64,000 nucleotides of DNA from Mixia osmundae IAM 14324 (GCF_000708205.1 NW_014575555.1:370689-434688); one strand, 5' to 3'; counted from the stretch's first letter, positions 9,834-19,814 are shown. Notes: generated from the sequence alone by a model not told the origin. Numbers and translations are program-made.

Positions 9834-12029
9834 ATGGACAATGAGCGAGCTCGCAAGATCCTTGGCGATCTTGCGGGTCAGCTCCCCACAAAGGCGTCTA
9901 TAGATCATATCGAGCGACAGCGGATCGATGCCAGAGTCGCTGAGCAGAAGATTCGAAATCAACGCTTTCTACGCAAAGCCAAGCGACGCTCTGGCACTTC
10001 GAGCCTACATCAGGCTGATAATGACTTTCGCCGCGGCACAAAGCATACGAATGACATACTCCATAGCGATGCGGTAGACTTGCCTGAGCTCGATGCAGAT
10101 GGTCTCCCCATCATCGAAGGTGAACAGGTCCTGCCCGACTCGTTCTTTCGTACGCCGACGGTGGATGAAGGCATTAGATTGTCAATTGCCACTCCCGAAG
10201 GTCTCGTCCAGCCGCAGAAGCGACAGCTGCTCAAACGTCTAGGCGCGCACAGACCCCATCTCAGATCGCGCAAACGCGAACAGGCCAAGAATGACAGACC
10301 GAGCTTTGAAGTGCCCGATGCTGTAGCAGAAGAAGATGAGGATCATCTTGCTCTGCCAGAAACCGAAGGATCGGGTGCTACGACGCCAGATCCGCTCGCA
10401 AGCACAGGCGGAGAGCTGACGCGCGTTTCTTCGCACATCTCCCTTCAATCCGTCGCGTCCATAGAATCTACAACGAGCACACTGCCAGACGCAGGCACGA
10501 CCAACGTCACGCCTCCTGGATCCGATCTCAATCTTGCCCTCGCTCGGATCGACACGCCCAATGAGCCTGTTCAAGCAGTCGCGCCTGCTCAAGGCATCAC
10601 TGCCGTGGACTATGCTGCTAATGCAAGTGCCAACGTTGAGGCCGGCCAGGACGCGGAAGGAGACAGCGATAGCGATGATGACCTGCAGCGTAGTCTGACG
10701 GTCGATCAGAGTCCAGAGCAGCGCAAACGGCATCACCTCAGACAACTGAGCAAGCGCAGCGCGAAGCCTGCCACTCGGCAGCGATTGGCCAAGACACATT
10801 CGTTCGAGAGTCTGAAGAGCGAAGCCATGCCTGATGCTGGTCATCAGTTGCGAAGGCGGATGACCGATCTCGGCAAGTTGGCTCAGCACACTCCGCTCAA
10901 GCGACGCGTCAAGAAAAGTCCAGCAGGATCGGGCATAGAGAAGCTCAGCCAGGTGCTTGTCGAGGCTGGTGTACTAGACGAGGAAGGCGAAGTCACGGAG
11001 ATCGACGTGCTCTACGAGAATCAGCGCGGGATGGTCGTCTTCGGTCAGACAAAGTTCAGTCCGAACCTGCTCTTCCAGCTCGATCCATCATCTTGGAGCA
11101 ACGCAACCCTCAAAAATACGCCCTATACACCCGTAGACTTTCCACTGCCCAATCCGACCTGGTCCTGGGTCAACCCGACTTGGTCAATCGACATGACAGG
11201 CGATGTCGATTACCATGGTTGGCAATACGCCATACGTTTCCGTTCGGGCAAATGGCGGGGCTGCCCTGACGTCTGGCGATCTTTCGTAAGACGCAGGAGA
11301 TGGTTCAGGACGAGAAGGAAGCAGCCCACGCTCGAGCTCGAGAAGAAGCCGGCTGGCGAGGTCTACGCGCCGCCCACAGATCTACCTCAAGCCGACATGT
11401 CAGAGGCGGAGAAGAACAGCTGGGCGGAAGGTCAGACGGGCAAGCAGCTCGTCTGTCTGCTTCCGCAGAGCTTGCAGCATATGCTCGTCAAGCGCGCGCA
11501 GGAGACGACAGACGAAATCGCTCAACCTTGGCTCAGCTCAGCCGATGTCAGGCAGCGCATGTCCGAAAGCGATCACGGCTTTGCCTATCTCTATCCGACC
11601 GTGATCGGCGAACTCAACCTCAGACGGGCTTGCAAAACGCTCGCACATACTTGCTCGCTCGACCGACATCGGCTCAAGCTATGGAAGATCTGGCTCCGCG
11701 ACGAAGAGGCAAAGGAAGTCGAGCTTCCTGATCTAGTAGATGCATTCGAGCTTATGCGACAGAAAGTGAGCTCTTTCGTAACTCATTTCCACTCGAGCTG
11801 ATCGGCTTGACGATAGCTTGATGCCCTGCTGCTTGTCTTTGACTACAACACGACACGCCGCGCGTTCCTGCAGCTTGTCAAGCGCCGTGCAACGGAGGAG
11901 GGCGTCGCTGGTAGTGAAGAGCTTTGCCAGACCATCGATGATTTGGCAGAGAGCATCGCACGCGAAGCTGACGATTCGTTGCCGTTCGACTCGCTCATTC
12001 CACTTGACCACCCGCACCCACACGCTTGA
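9834..12029 (+). CDS. Dysferlin-domain protein (Pex23/Spo73/Mug65 type)
   Basis: Exons 9834-11765 and 11817-12029 (51-nt intron, phase 0), about 714 residues. The long N-terminal part is Ser/Asp/Glu-rich and likely disordered. A C-terminal dysferlin module begins near residue 390: DVLYENQRGMVVFGQ (DysFN), then WSWVNPTWSIDMTGDVD and GWQYAIRF with a Trp-rich pattern, then the Arg-rich CPDVWRSFVRRRRW (DysFC). The order matches fungal dysferlin proteins of peroxisome regulation (Pex30 group) or prospore membrane (Spo73) type. No transmembrane reticulon segment is seen, so it resembles Spo73/Mug65 more than Pex30. Start chosen at MDNERARKILGD; a 5' extension is possible. Its stop is one base from that of the convergent HIT gene. 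Confidence 0.8.
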
Positions 12030-12030
12030 T

Positions 12031-12598
12031 CTATTGCTGATGATCGGGGAACAGAGCTGCAAACTCGTTCGCTTCCTCTGCCATCTCCTCTGCCGATCTT
12101 CGCCGTCTGGCACTGTCGTCAATCTTGAGCGATTCGACGCGAAGCTGTGCTTCATGCTCATCCTTCAAGCTCCCTTCTGCCTGCTCGAGTTCGTCGTACA
12201 CTCTGTCTGTCTCGCCGCCAAAGTCGAGAGCCCTTCGCGGAATGAGATGCACGTGGACGTGCGGCACTGCCTGACCACGCGTCAGCACTTCTGTAGGTTC
12301 GATAGATCGATGTTGTTGTTATGCACTCGCCTGACTGTCCTGCATGCTTACCATCTTGTACTGCAAGATTGACAGCCAATGCGCCCAGATGGGACTCGAG
12401 CCGCTTCAGGACTGTCTGAGCACTCGAGAAGAGATCGTACACTTCGTCATTGGTCAGATCTGCGAGCCTCGGAACGCATCGTTTGGGCACGAGCAGAACG
12501 TGGCCCTTTGTCAGCGGACTGATGTTGACGAGCCCGAACGACAGCCTGCTTCTGTAAAATACTTGGCCGGTCACGTCAAAGGTCGAGAAGCGCAGCAT
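12031..12598 (-). CDS. HNT2: HIT-family diadenosine polyphosphate hydrolase (FHIT/Hnt2)
   Basis: Fhit-type enzymes split Ap3A/Ap4A to AMP plus ADP or ATP. Exons 12352-12598 and 12031-12290 with a 61-nt intron; 168 residues, within the family range. The catalytic histidine triad is plain: AVPHVHVHLIPR. N-terminal conserved blocks are FGLVNISPLTKGHVLLVPKR and RLADLTNDEVYDLF. The C-terminal tail after the triad is charged (RRRRSAEEMAEEANEF), as in Fhit proteins where a loop near the end contributes to substrate binding. Confidence 0.93.
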
Positions 12599-12721
12599 CC
12601 GCAAGAGCGCCTGCTGCCCGCCGGGGCGCGACGTCGCGTGGTTTTATCAATCCGATTGAACTGTTCGTGCTCGGGTCTAAGCTCCATCTCGATCCGGTCG
12701 ACCCTCCTTCGAATCGCTACA

Positions 12722-13582
12722 ATGTCGTGCGCAGATTGTTTCAAGGGATACATGCTCGATGGCGAGCCTCGCGGGAGTATGGTCGATATCGGCGGAGTGC
12801 AAGCTTACTCGACCCTCCCGGCGAAAGGCGACGCAAAGGCAGGCACCGCCATCGTCATTGCTACCGACATCTTCGGCCTAGCCGTCAAGAATCCCAAACT
12901 TCTCGCTGATCGCTTCTCTGATGTTCTCGGTGTTGCTGCCTACGTGCCAGACCTGTTCGAAGGAGATTTCCCGGGCGTCAACGTCAAGCTGATCGAGAAA
13001 CCTATCAGCAAGGAGAGCATGCTCACCAAGATTGTCGCAAACGGAAAGATGATCACATCGTTCATGACCGAGATTGGACCTCGATGGGTCATGCGACACT
13101 CGCAGGGCAAGCTGACGCCAATACACACTCGATTTCTGAAAGCTCTCCGGGCCGACAAGGGCATCAGCAAGATTGGCGAGGTTGGCTACTGCTACGGTGG
13201 TGTACAGAGTATCACCATGGCCGGCATGGACCCTCCCCTCATCGATGTCGCCGTGGCCGCTCATCCGGGCAACACGAGCAAAGACATGTTTGAAAAGATC
13301 AGAGTGCCTATCCTCTTTGTGGCCGCAGAAGAAGATATGACGTTTGGCGAGCCTGTTCAGAAGATGGCAAAGGAAGTCCTAGCTGCCAACAAGGTGCCTG
13401 CGCAGTTTGAACGCTGTACGTCTCTCTCGTTGCAATCGATCCACGCTGATCCCCTGCCCGCAGATATGGGCTGCTGTCATGGCTTCGCAGCTCGACCAAA
13501 TCTGGCCGACAAAGAGATCAAGGTCGCTTTTGAAGCTGCCAATGAAGCCATTGCCGCCTTTTTCCAGAAGCATCTGACATAG
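12722..13582 (+). CDS. Dienelactone hydrolase family protein
   Basis: An alpha/beta hydrolase of the DLH family, cytosolic, of the kind that includes yeast Aim2 and fungal carboxymethylenebutenolidase homologues. Exons 12722-13415 and 13464-13582 (48-nt intron, phase 1), 270 residues. N-terminus MSCADCFKGYMLDGEPRG is characteristic of the fungal subgroup. The Cys-Asp-His triad can be followed: nucleophile in IGEVGYCYGGVQ, acid in VAAEEDMTFG, and histidine in MGCCHGFA just after the intron. The natural substrate is unknown. Confidence 0.92.
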   Translation: MSCADCFKGYMLDGEPRGSMVDIGGVQAYSTLPAKGDAKAGTAIVIATDIFGLAVKNPKLLADRFSDVLGVAAYVPDLFEGDFPGVNVKLIEKPISKESMLTKIVANGKMITSFMTEIGPRWVMRHSQGKLTPIHTRFLKALRADKGISKIGEVGYCYGGVQSITMAGMDPPLIDVAVAAHPGNTSKDMFEKIRVPILFVAAEEDMTFGEPVQKMAKEVLAANKVPAQFERCTSLSLQSIHADPLPADMGCCHGFAARPNLADKEIKVAFEAANEAIAAFFQKHLT

Positions 13583-13681
13583 TCGTCTGTAAATTTGGGT
13601 AGGCATATGTCAGCACACATCACATATAACACATTGCATGTCCTTCGCGACTATCTTCAGTCGTGCAGCGGGTCATATGCA

Positions 13682-14823
13682 TCACAGATTTGCACGAACA
13701 ACACCCTCTTGAGCTACAACGATGGCAAGCTTTCCGTCTTGTGTAAAGATGCGGCCGGTCACCACACCTCGTCCGTGTGCGGCTCGGGGGCATTCCATGT
13801 GATAGAACAGCCATTCGGAGCAATCAAAGTCGTTGTAAAAGTACATCGAGTGGTCGAGACTGGCCATCATGGCCAAGCGAGGTGTGCTCCTTCCGCTCAG
13901 TCCGAGTGCGTTGCCTGCGGTCGAGATGAGCTGGAAATCAGAAGCGTAGGCCAGTACGCCCTGTTGTGATCTTGAGCTCCTCGTAACAGCATGGAAGCGA
14001 AGTGCCTGCCTTTTGAAAAGCGGGATCCTTCGGCACTGGCGTGCGTGAACGGAACCAATAGGCCTGAGTCGGACTCTTGACGCCCATCCCGATCGGACCT
14101 CCTCGAGCAGGGTCGGCGATCCTGATCTCTATGGCGCTGTGTTGACGTTCGTCTATCGCATTCTCGAGAAACGCTTTCAGCTTGACGGGCAGGTTGGGAT
14201 TCTGTTCCAGGGTCTCTATGAAGCGCGACTCGATAGGTTGACATTCTTCAGGCTGGGGATAGTCTTCCAGAGGCGCCGTCCGACCCACTTGATCTGGCTT
14301 GGGTCGACCAATCTGGAAGACGGGCTGGCTTGGCTCTGGCACTTGGAAAGAACATGTGAGTGAGAAAATGCAGCGGCCGTCCTGAATGGCCTTGACGGAT
14401 CGAGTGGCATACGATTTGCCGTCTCTCAACCTATCGACGGTATAGATGATGGGCCTGTCAGCATTACCGAATGACAAGAAGTATGCCTGCCGTTGATGTG
14501 AGCGATGATGACTGTGCTCGTGTGAAGTAGCTCACGTGAAGTGAATGAAGGTGCTTAAGCGGCTCAACCGAGGCAGTCGCGGCAACGACGGCCATTGCGA
14601 TGACCTGACCACCGAACACGCCTCTACCGACAAGTGGCTTCCAGAGCCGCTTGCTCCTGAACAGGTTCGTATCTATCGTCTCGAGCTCGAGCGCCTCGCT
14701 GATGGTCTCGGGCGAGCGTGTCTCCTCTGCCGCTGTCGTCGCACTGATGTTCTGACTCGTACTGACGGGCTGATCGTTCGAGAGCTCTGCATGCTCGACC
14801 TCTGTCGTGTTCCGCTTGTTCAT
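13682..14823 (-). CDS. TES1: Peroxisomal acyl-CoA thioesterase (TesB/ACOT8 type)
   Basis: A double-hotdog thioesterase that releases free fatty acids from acyl-CoA during beta-oxidation. Exons 14536-14823, 14010-14486 and 13682-13960, 347 residues. Family blocks: RLWKPLVGRGVFGGQV, HLHSLHAYFLSFGNADRPI, VDRLRDGKSYATRSV, the second hotdog LAYASDFQLISTAGNALGLS, and the active-site LAMMASLDHSMYFYNDFDCSEWL. The second intron (13961-14009) begins with GC, not GT; joining across it restores PKDPAFQKGVLAYASDF with no alternative GT. The C-terminus is RANL, a weak PTS1-like tripeptide context comparable to catalase KANL. Confidence 0.93.
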
Positions 14824-14906
14824 CCCGGTCAGTCCGACTCGAGCTCCCACTCCGGCAAGTTCAAAACGCGTGCAGCCGGGCGCTCACTGTCGGTCATTGA
14901 CGCTAC

Positions 14907-15719
14907 ATGCCGGCAAGTATGGCGGTACGCATGTTGGTCCCTGTGCTTGCAGGCACCGCCAGGACAACGGCTGTGAGACGCTATCCAAGATCGGTCCTGG
15001 GCGGTGGAGATCGCCGAGCACTGCCAGCATGCACTTGCCAGCGTCGTCAGTCGATGACCTCTTGTTGTTGGACGCTGACTGAGGCAGCACAGGCTTTGCG
15101 AGCGCTTCGACAGAATCGTCTACCATCGATCCTGCGATCACAGAATCAGAACGGCTCATCAATGAAGGCACCATGCTCAGCGAGCGAGGCGACTTTGAAG
15201 GCGCAAAGTCTCTTTATCGCCAGTCGCTTGCCATCAGACCCTCAGGAGTGGGCTTCTACAATCTTGGCGTGTCCGTGTAACCTTCTCAGATGGGTGCGAT
15301 TCCTGAAAGATGCTCAGAGCAGGTGCCAGTATCAGCTCAGAGACTCGGGTGGAGCGATCAGCTCGTTTCGAGAATCGCTCAAGCATTACTCCTCAGCCGA
15401 CACTCATCAGAACTTGGCTACCGCCCTCATCACTGGCGAGCACAAGGATCTCGTCAAAGCCCTCGAGCATCTGAGAGAGGCTTCCAAGCTTGCACCCGGC
15501 GACGGCGAGATTCGATTCAACCTGGGTGTCGTTCTTGAAGCTTCTGACTATCTCAAGGAAGCTCTGCAAGAGTACACTCGTGCCAAAGAGCTTGGCGTCT
15601 CGCGTGCAGAGCAGAACATCCGTAATGTCGGTGGAAAGATAATCGCTCAAAGCGTGCGCCAGCAAGCAAAGTCGCAGCAGTCTGTATTAGCCACACCGCG
15701 CGAGAAGGGGGAGCCTTGA
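14907..15719 (+). CDS. TPR protein, probably mitochondrial, family unassigned
   Basis: The C-terminal exons are clear: 15088-15270 and 15323-15719, joined at a 52-nt intron to read GFYNLGVCQYQLRDSGGAIS, a standard tetratricopeptide helix pair. At least three TPR units follow (EGAKSLYRQSLAIRP, GGAISSFRESLKHYS, KEALQEYTRAKELGV). The 5' end is uncertain. An ATG at 14907 followed by an intron gives an Arg/Ala/Thr-rich start (TARTTAVRRYPRSVLGGG) that looks like a mitochondrial presequence, but two alternative splice choices exist before 15088, and an ATG at 15029 is also in frame. No more specific family is recognised. Confidence 0.6.
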   Translation: MPASMAVRMLVPVLAGTARTTAVRRYPRSVLGGGDRRALPACTCQRRQSMTSCCWTLTEAAQALRALRQNRLPSILRSQNQNGSSMKAPCSASEATLKAQSLFIASRLPSDPQEWASTILACPCNLLRWVRFLKDAQSRCQYQLRDSGGAISSFRESLKHYSSADTHQNLATALITGEHKDLVKALEHLREASKLAPGDGEIRFNLGVVLEASDYLKEALQEYTRAKELGVSRAEQNIRNVGGKIIAQSVRQQAKSQQSVLATPREKGEP

Positions 15720-15961
15720 ATCTGTCTGTCAAGGACATGCGATGTGTACATTGCAGCAGGCAATGATCCTCTATACGTGACTTGAGGATGCTTAACATCG
15801 TCTTGAGCACAAATGGCGCTCCTCACCGGCAATGCAGGAATGCAGGACACCCGAGAGCATAAGAGGCGCTGTCGGATGTGATCTTCATGCGGCGAGCAGC
15901 AAGAAACAGCATGCGCAGCAACAGTGCCAGTCTCAGTGGTCGTCAGTGAGGCGAGCATGAG

Positions 15962-15969
15962 TATATATT
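15962..15969 (+). promoter_or_regulatory. TATA-like element upstream of 5S gene A
   Basis: TATATATT lies 29 to 22 bases before the 5S start, and the same element is at 17966-17973 for the other copy. Upstream TATA boxes help pol III transcription of 5S genes in several fungi; here the role is inferred from position and conservation between copies. Confidence 0.6.
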
Positions 15970-15990
15970 GCTTGTTCAGACCGCACAAGT

Positions 15991-16109
15991 ATCTACTTTC
16001 ATAGTACGAGAGAAGCATGGCATCCCGTCAGATCTGCCCAATTAAGCCTCGTAACGCCCAGTCAGTAATGCGGTGGGGGACCACGCGTGAATCCTGCGGT
16101 AAAGTAGAT
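15991..16109 (+). rRNA. 5S ribosomal RNA, copy A
   Basis: A 119-nt gene. The ends pair as helix I (ATCTACTT with AAGTAGAT). The body carries the fungal 5S signature GCATCCCGTCAGATCTGCCC, then AATTAAGCCTCGTAACGCCC and GCGGTGGGGGACCACGCGTG, which include loop A, the internal control region and helix IV-V. A T5 run at 16109-16113 is the pol III terminator. The gene stands alone, outside rDNA, as in many fungi with dispersed 5S genes. Confidence 0.95.
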
Positions 16110-16334
16110 TTTTGCGGCTCGTCTGGGCANCGGCGCTGCTTCGTTTTGTTTCTTTGTAGCCCCTACGCGTCCGGCAATCGTCGCAGAGACGCAATTTCCC
16201 AGAGATTCATTTTTTATTCAAGTCGATTTTTGCGCAGCGTTGCCGTGCTGAAGGTCACTGTAAGAGCGCATCGATCGAACGCCTGCGCGTACGACATTTT
16301 CAGACTATCTGACGATCGACAGATATACATGCAA

Positions 16335-17605
16335 TCGCAGACAGATCGGGTGGTAGGAGCGTGCGCAGACGTGTTAAAAGTAAACCGGAATGCAAGTCTC
16401 ACGCAAGCAATTTCTCGCGCCTACAAAAAGGCGAGCGCGAAATGTACACTCACTCCTCGCCGAACTTGGCGACAGCCTCGACACGTACTCTCAGCAGCGG
16501 TGCACTGCGCCATAGGGCAGCGCCGGAGCACTGCCAGTATATGTATCATATGTCGGAGCTGCAGAATAAGTCTACGGGTACGTGCGACTCGACCTTGAGC
16601 GCAAACAGGCAGACAATGGAGCGCGAATCTAGCAGACAAGCAGCTCGCGCTGCGATCATTGCAGCTGCTTCTCTTTTGGCTAGTAGCTGCGCTTCTTTAC
16701 TCTGCTTTGTACTCTGCAAAGTGGGAGACCGTTGCGTGAGCTTGTTGACTGATTAGGCTCAATGAGCTCAGTTGAGATCTAGATTGCTAGTCCCGACCGA
16801 AAAATGCCCCGCAGCCGAGTCAATTTAAGCGACGCCCCGCAGGAGCGTAAAAAAAGAGGATGCAAACGTCAGCAACTCGCTCACCATGCATCATGCTGCA
16901 GCGTAGACCTCGCACTATGCAAAGCATTCAGTAGCAAAAATGTTGAGCCATTTTGGGCCATTGGGGTAATCCACATGAGGGAGTTGAACCCTCCCCCCCT
17001 GCGCACTCGTGCGAATGAGAAGCAGGTATCCTAACCGATAGACGAATGCGGACTGTGTTAACATAGACGTATCTTTGGGATATATAGCCACAACTTGCTA
17101 TGTTCGCACACCTCGAAGCTCGGGTGCCGTATCCTGTTTAGCATCGACGCACCGGACCACGTCTTGGAGGTCCAGACATTGCTGTGGGATCGAACCAGCT
17201 TATGGGCTGGGCTACGTCTGGCATGCTATACGCCGCAGAATTCATGCCCCAATCCTGCGGCGACTCTTCTTGTCGTCCAGATGGACAGGCCAGCGCGAAG
17301 CAGTTCTGCCTCTCGCTCATTCGGCCAGGTGCAACACAAAGAAGCTGCCCGCTCAGTGGAGCACTGCAATCCTCAAGATCCGGCGTGCGTCATGACGAAG
17401 TAAGATATGCTCGCCTTTGCGGGTGTGCAGAAAGCAGAGAGCGTCACAGTCCATATGCGAGAGCTTCACGCTGCGGACTTCGAGCTCCTATACGACACGC
17501 GTAACAACCTACGGCTCATCCTGGCGCTCGGACTGATGCAGGCAAACGGTCCAACGCGCCGGGCAATTGTAGCGGATGATCGGCTTTCTGTGATGATATC
17601 GGCAT
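16335..17605. other. Spacer between the 5S inverted-repeat arms
   Basis: About 1.27 kb between the two arms. The only gene recognised is a tRNA-Glu on the minus strand. Short reading frames on both strands show no domain, signal peptide or intron logic. A-rich stretches occur at 16850-16861 and 16935-16940. Confidence 0.5.
16969..17052 (-). tRNA. tRNA-Glu (anticodon CUC) with a 12-nt intron
   Basis: Read on the minus strand: acceptor TCCGCAT pairs with ATGTGGA (one G-U pair); the D arm GTCTATCGGTTAGGATAC is the typical eukaryotic tRNA-Glu D arm; the anticodon stem CCTGC pairs with GCAGG around TTCTCA, anticodon CTC; a 12-nt intron follows position 37; the T arm is GAGGG-TTCAACT-CCCTC. A T5 run lies about 30 nt downstream (16936-16940). 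The base at the discriminator position would be U, unusual for tRNA-Glu, so it may be a poorly charged or decaying copy. Confidence 0.8.
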
Positions 17606-17982
17606 GCGTATCTGTCAATCGTCAGATCGTCTGAGAATGTCGTACGCGCAGGCGTTCGGTCGATGCGCTCTCACAATGACCTTCAGCACGACAACGCTGC
17701 GCAGAACTCGACTTGAATTAAAAAATGAATCTCTGGGAAATTGCGTCTCTGCGACGATTGCCGGACGCGTAGGGGCTACAAAGAAACAAAACGAAGCAGC
17801 GCCGNTGCCCAGACGAGCCGCAAAAATCTACTTTACCGCAGGATTCACGCGTGGTCCCCCACCGCATTACTGACTGGGCGTTACGAGGCTTAATTGGGCA
17901 GATCTGACGGGATGCCATGCTTCTCTCGTACTATGAAAGTAGATACTTGTGCGGTCTGAACAAGCAATATATACTCATGCTC
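17606..17982 (-). repeat. Right arm of the inverted repeat carrying 5S copy B
   Basis: Reverse complement of 15953-16334. Identical to the left arm from 17982 down to about 17718, then about 90% similar to 17606. Ambiguous base at 17805, mirror of 16130. Confidence 0.9.
17826..17944 (-). rRNA. 5S ribosomal RNA, copy B (inverted)
   Basis: Identical 119-nt copy of the 5S gene at 15991-16109, on the opposite strand. The two genes point toward each other across about 1.7 kb. TATA-like element at 17966-17973 and a T5 terminator (A run at 17822-17826 on the plus strand) are also conserved. Confidence 0.95.
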
Positions 17983-18031
17983 ACCTGACTGTTCTTACTG
18001 CGAGCGTCACTTGAGATTATGTCTGCGGCGC

Positions 18032-19084
18032 ATGGTCATGTCTAGAAGCGTCAGGCGATGCTACTCGACAGCACCAAGCTGGCGTTATGCAGTCGCAGCA
18101 TCTTATGCGGGTAAACCGATGATCACAAGAGATGGCAAGATCGCTCAGCAACCGCTGCCATCTTTCGAGACGCCAGGCCTGAGCAAGATCGACAATTGGA
18201 AGATCAAGCTACTCAAGGAAGGATTTGAGCGAACGGGAGGTAGCACGACTTTGGGAGAAGACGCATATTCGATCGCTAAATTGAGAAATTCGACTGGCCT
18301 TTGCGTCACCGTAGCGGATGGAGTTGGAGGCTGGAATGACAGTGGAGTCGACCCTTCGGTCTTCTCGACTGCCCTTTGCTACTACGCGCAGCAATCTGCT
18401 CGTAACCGCACCGCTCAATCGCAGCCAGAGGGTGACGTCCTGCAAGCAGAGCCGCGTCGTATTCTCGAAGATGCCTACCTCGCCGTCCTGACCGAGCCAA
18501 CAGTACAAGCGGGCAGCTCGACCGCATTGAATGCTTGTCTTGCCGCTTCGACTGGTATCCTGGATTGCGCCAATCTGGGCGATTCGGGCTTTGCCATTCT
18601 GCGAGATTCCAAGGCTATCCACGTTCAGCCTTCGCAGACAAAGTACTTCAACTGTCCATGGCAGCTGGCAAAGATCCCAATAGACATGGGCGACAATGTG
18701 TCTGATGTGCCGCAAGACGCTCAGCTCTTCTCGACTCAACTTAGGTATGTCATTTCTCGATTATGAGACGCGCTTGGCCAATGGATGCACAGACATGACG
18801 ATCTGGTCGTTCTGTACACGGATGGCTTCAGCGATAACGTGTTCGTCAGGGAGCTAGAAGCGCTCGTGGCTGCAGTGTCGAAAGCATGCAAAGGCCAAAT
18901 GAGTGAGGAGGACTTTGTGCAGACCTTGGCGAATCAGCTAGTCCGATATGCCCGCGCTTGTAGCTTCTCGCAGACGAAAGAGTCGCCATTCGAGCTCGAA
19001 GCACGCAGACACGGTAACGCGGATCTGACGGGCGGCAAGATCGACGATATCACAGTCGTGGCACTCTTGGCGGGCGAGATGTAA
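18032..19084 (+). CDS. PTC7: PTC7-type mitochondrial PP2C protein phosphatase
   Basis: A metal-dependent Ser/Thr phosphatase; in yeast Ptc7 acts in mitochondria on the coenzyme Q biosynthesis protein Coq7. Exons 18032-18744 and 18793-19084 (48-nt intron, phase 2), 334 residues. The N-terminus MVMSRSVRRCYSTAPSWR is a clear mitochondrial presequence. PP2C metal-site motifs: GEDAYSI, VTVADGVGGW, LDCANLGDSGFAIL, LYTDGFSDN and GGKIDDITVVALLA. The start was set at the first ATG of the frame; a second ATG follows two codons later. It converges with CIA2, stops 45 bp apart. Confidence 0.94.
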
Positions 19085-19129
19085 AATGGCAACGAGCGAG
19101 ACACATACAACACGTTGCGTGCGGCACGA

Positions 19130-19814
19130 CTATCGATCGATGGGTGCTCCTCGTCGATCTGCAGTGGCCAGACACTGGTGAACGACGCCGAGCAGATGCT
19201 GGTTCTCCAAGGCAGCCGCCACCCGCTCTTTATCGTTGAGCTGCTTGTTCACTGCGCGTCCGAGCTCAACGCATGGCACGCCAGTACCTGGGATACTGCT
19301 GACCTGCATTCTCTGATTGATGCGAGCCCTTCCGGACTCTGATGTCGACCTTGAATCGCTCTGGGAGGGCTCTGAGTAATCGGACGCGCAACGTCAAGCC
19401 TGCAAAGCATGTCAGCTGGTAGACACAGCATGCGTGTCATCACTGACCGATGAGTGTCGCCATCGAGCAATGAGGAATAGTGGGTGTAAATTCGACGAGG
19501 ACATGTGGCCTTGCGCCGTGAGTGACGGTGATCTGCGATGATGAGACGACAGCGAGTTGCTCCAGCGTGAGAGGGTGTTCAGGGTCTGTGATGGACCTCA
19601 GCAGGTCTAGATGGCCGTTTTTCAGGACACGGAATGAGCTCGCTCTGCAGATAGACTGACCGAAAATCTCATCTGCGTCGATCGGCTCTTCGAGCTCGTC
19701 TGTGCTTGCGTCAGAGTCATCGAATGTCCACAGCGGATCCTTGTCGAGGAACTCGGCTGCCTTGAGACCGACGTTCGCTGTCGTGCTATGCACAGTCGGA
19801 TTGGCGTTATCCAT
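19130..19814 (-). CDS. CIA2: CIA2/MIP18-family cytosolic Fe-S assembly factor
   Basis: Part of the CIA targeting complex that inserts Fe-S clusters into cytosolic and nuclear proteins. Exons 19448-19814, 19304-19399 and 19130-19251 with 48- and 52-nt introns; 194 residues. Conserved blocks: [42 protein letters not shown] with the reactive cysteine, [34 protein letters not shown] and AAALEN. The splice joins restore [10 protein letters not shown] and [10 protein letters not shown] exactly as in homologues. The acidic N-terminus ([12 protein letters not shown]) is typical of fungal Cia2. Confidence 0.95.

Larger units (their letters stand above)
15953..16334 (+). repeat. Left arm of an inverted repeat carrying a 5S rRNA gene
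   Basis: This arm is the reverse complement of 17606-17982. From 15953 to 16216 the two arms are identical base for base. From 16217 to about 16334 they differ at roughly one base in ten, mainly C/T changes plus a one-base A insertion. Both arms carry an ambiguous base at the matching position (16130 here). The arm holds the 5S gene, about 40 bp of upstream sequence and about 220 bp downstream. Confidence 0.9.

Noticed and set aside
9712-9903. Plus-strand frame starting ATG 9712
   Set aside because: Overlaps the start of the dysferlin-domain gene in another frame and shows no motif; it could at most be part of an untraced 5' exon or a uORF.
16361-16760. Possible protein gene between the 5S arms
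   Set aside because: Frames start without good context and include Ser/Ala/Cys-rich random-looking sequence.
17170-17215. Perfect B-box-like GGTTCGATCCC on the minus strand, possible second tRNA
   Set aside because: No matching T stem, no acceptor stem, and the A-box-like sequence is only a few bases away; no cloverleaf can be drawn.
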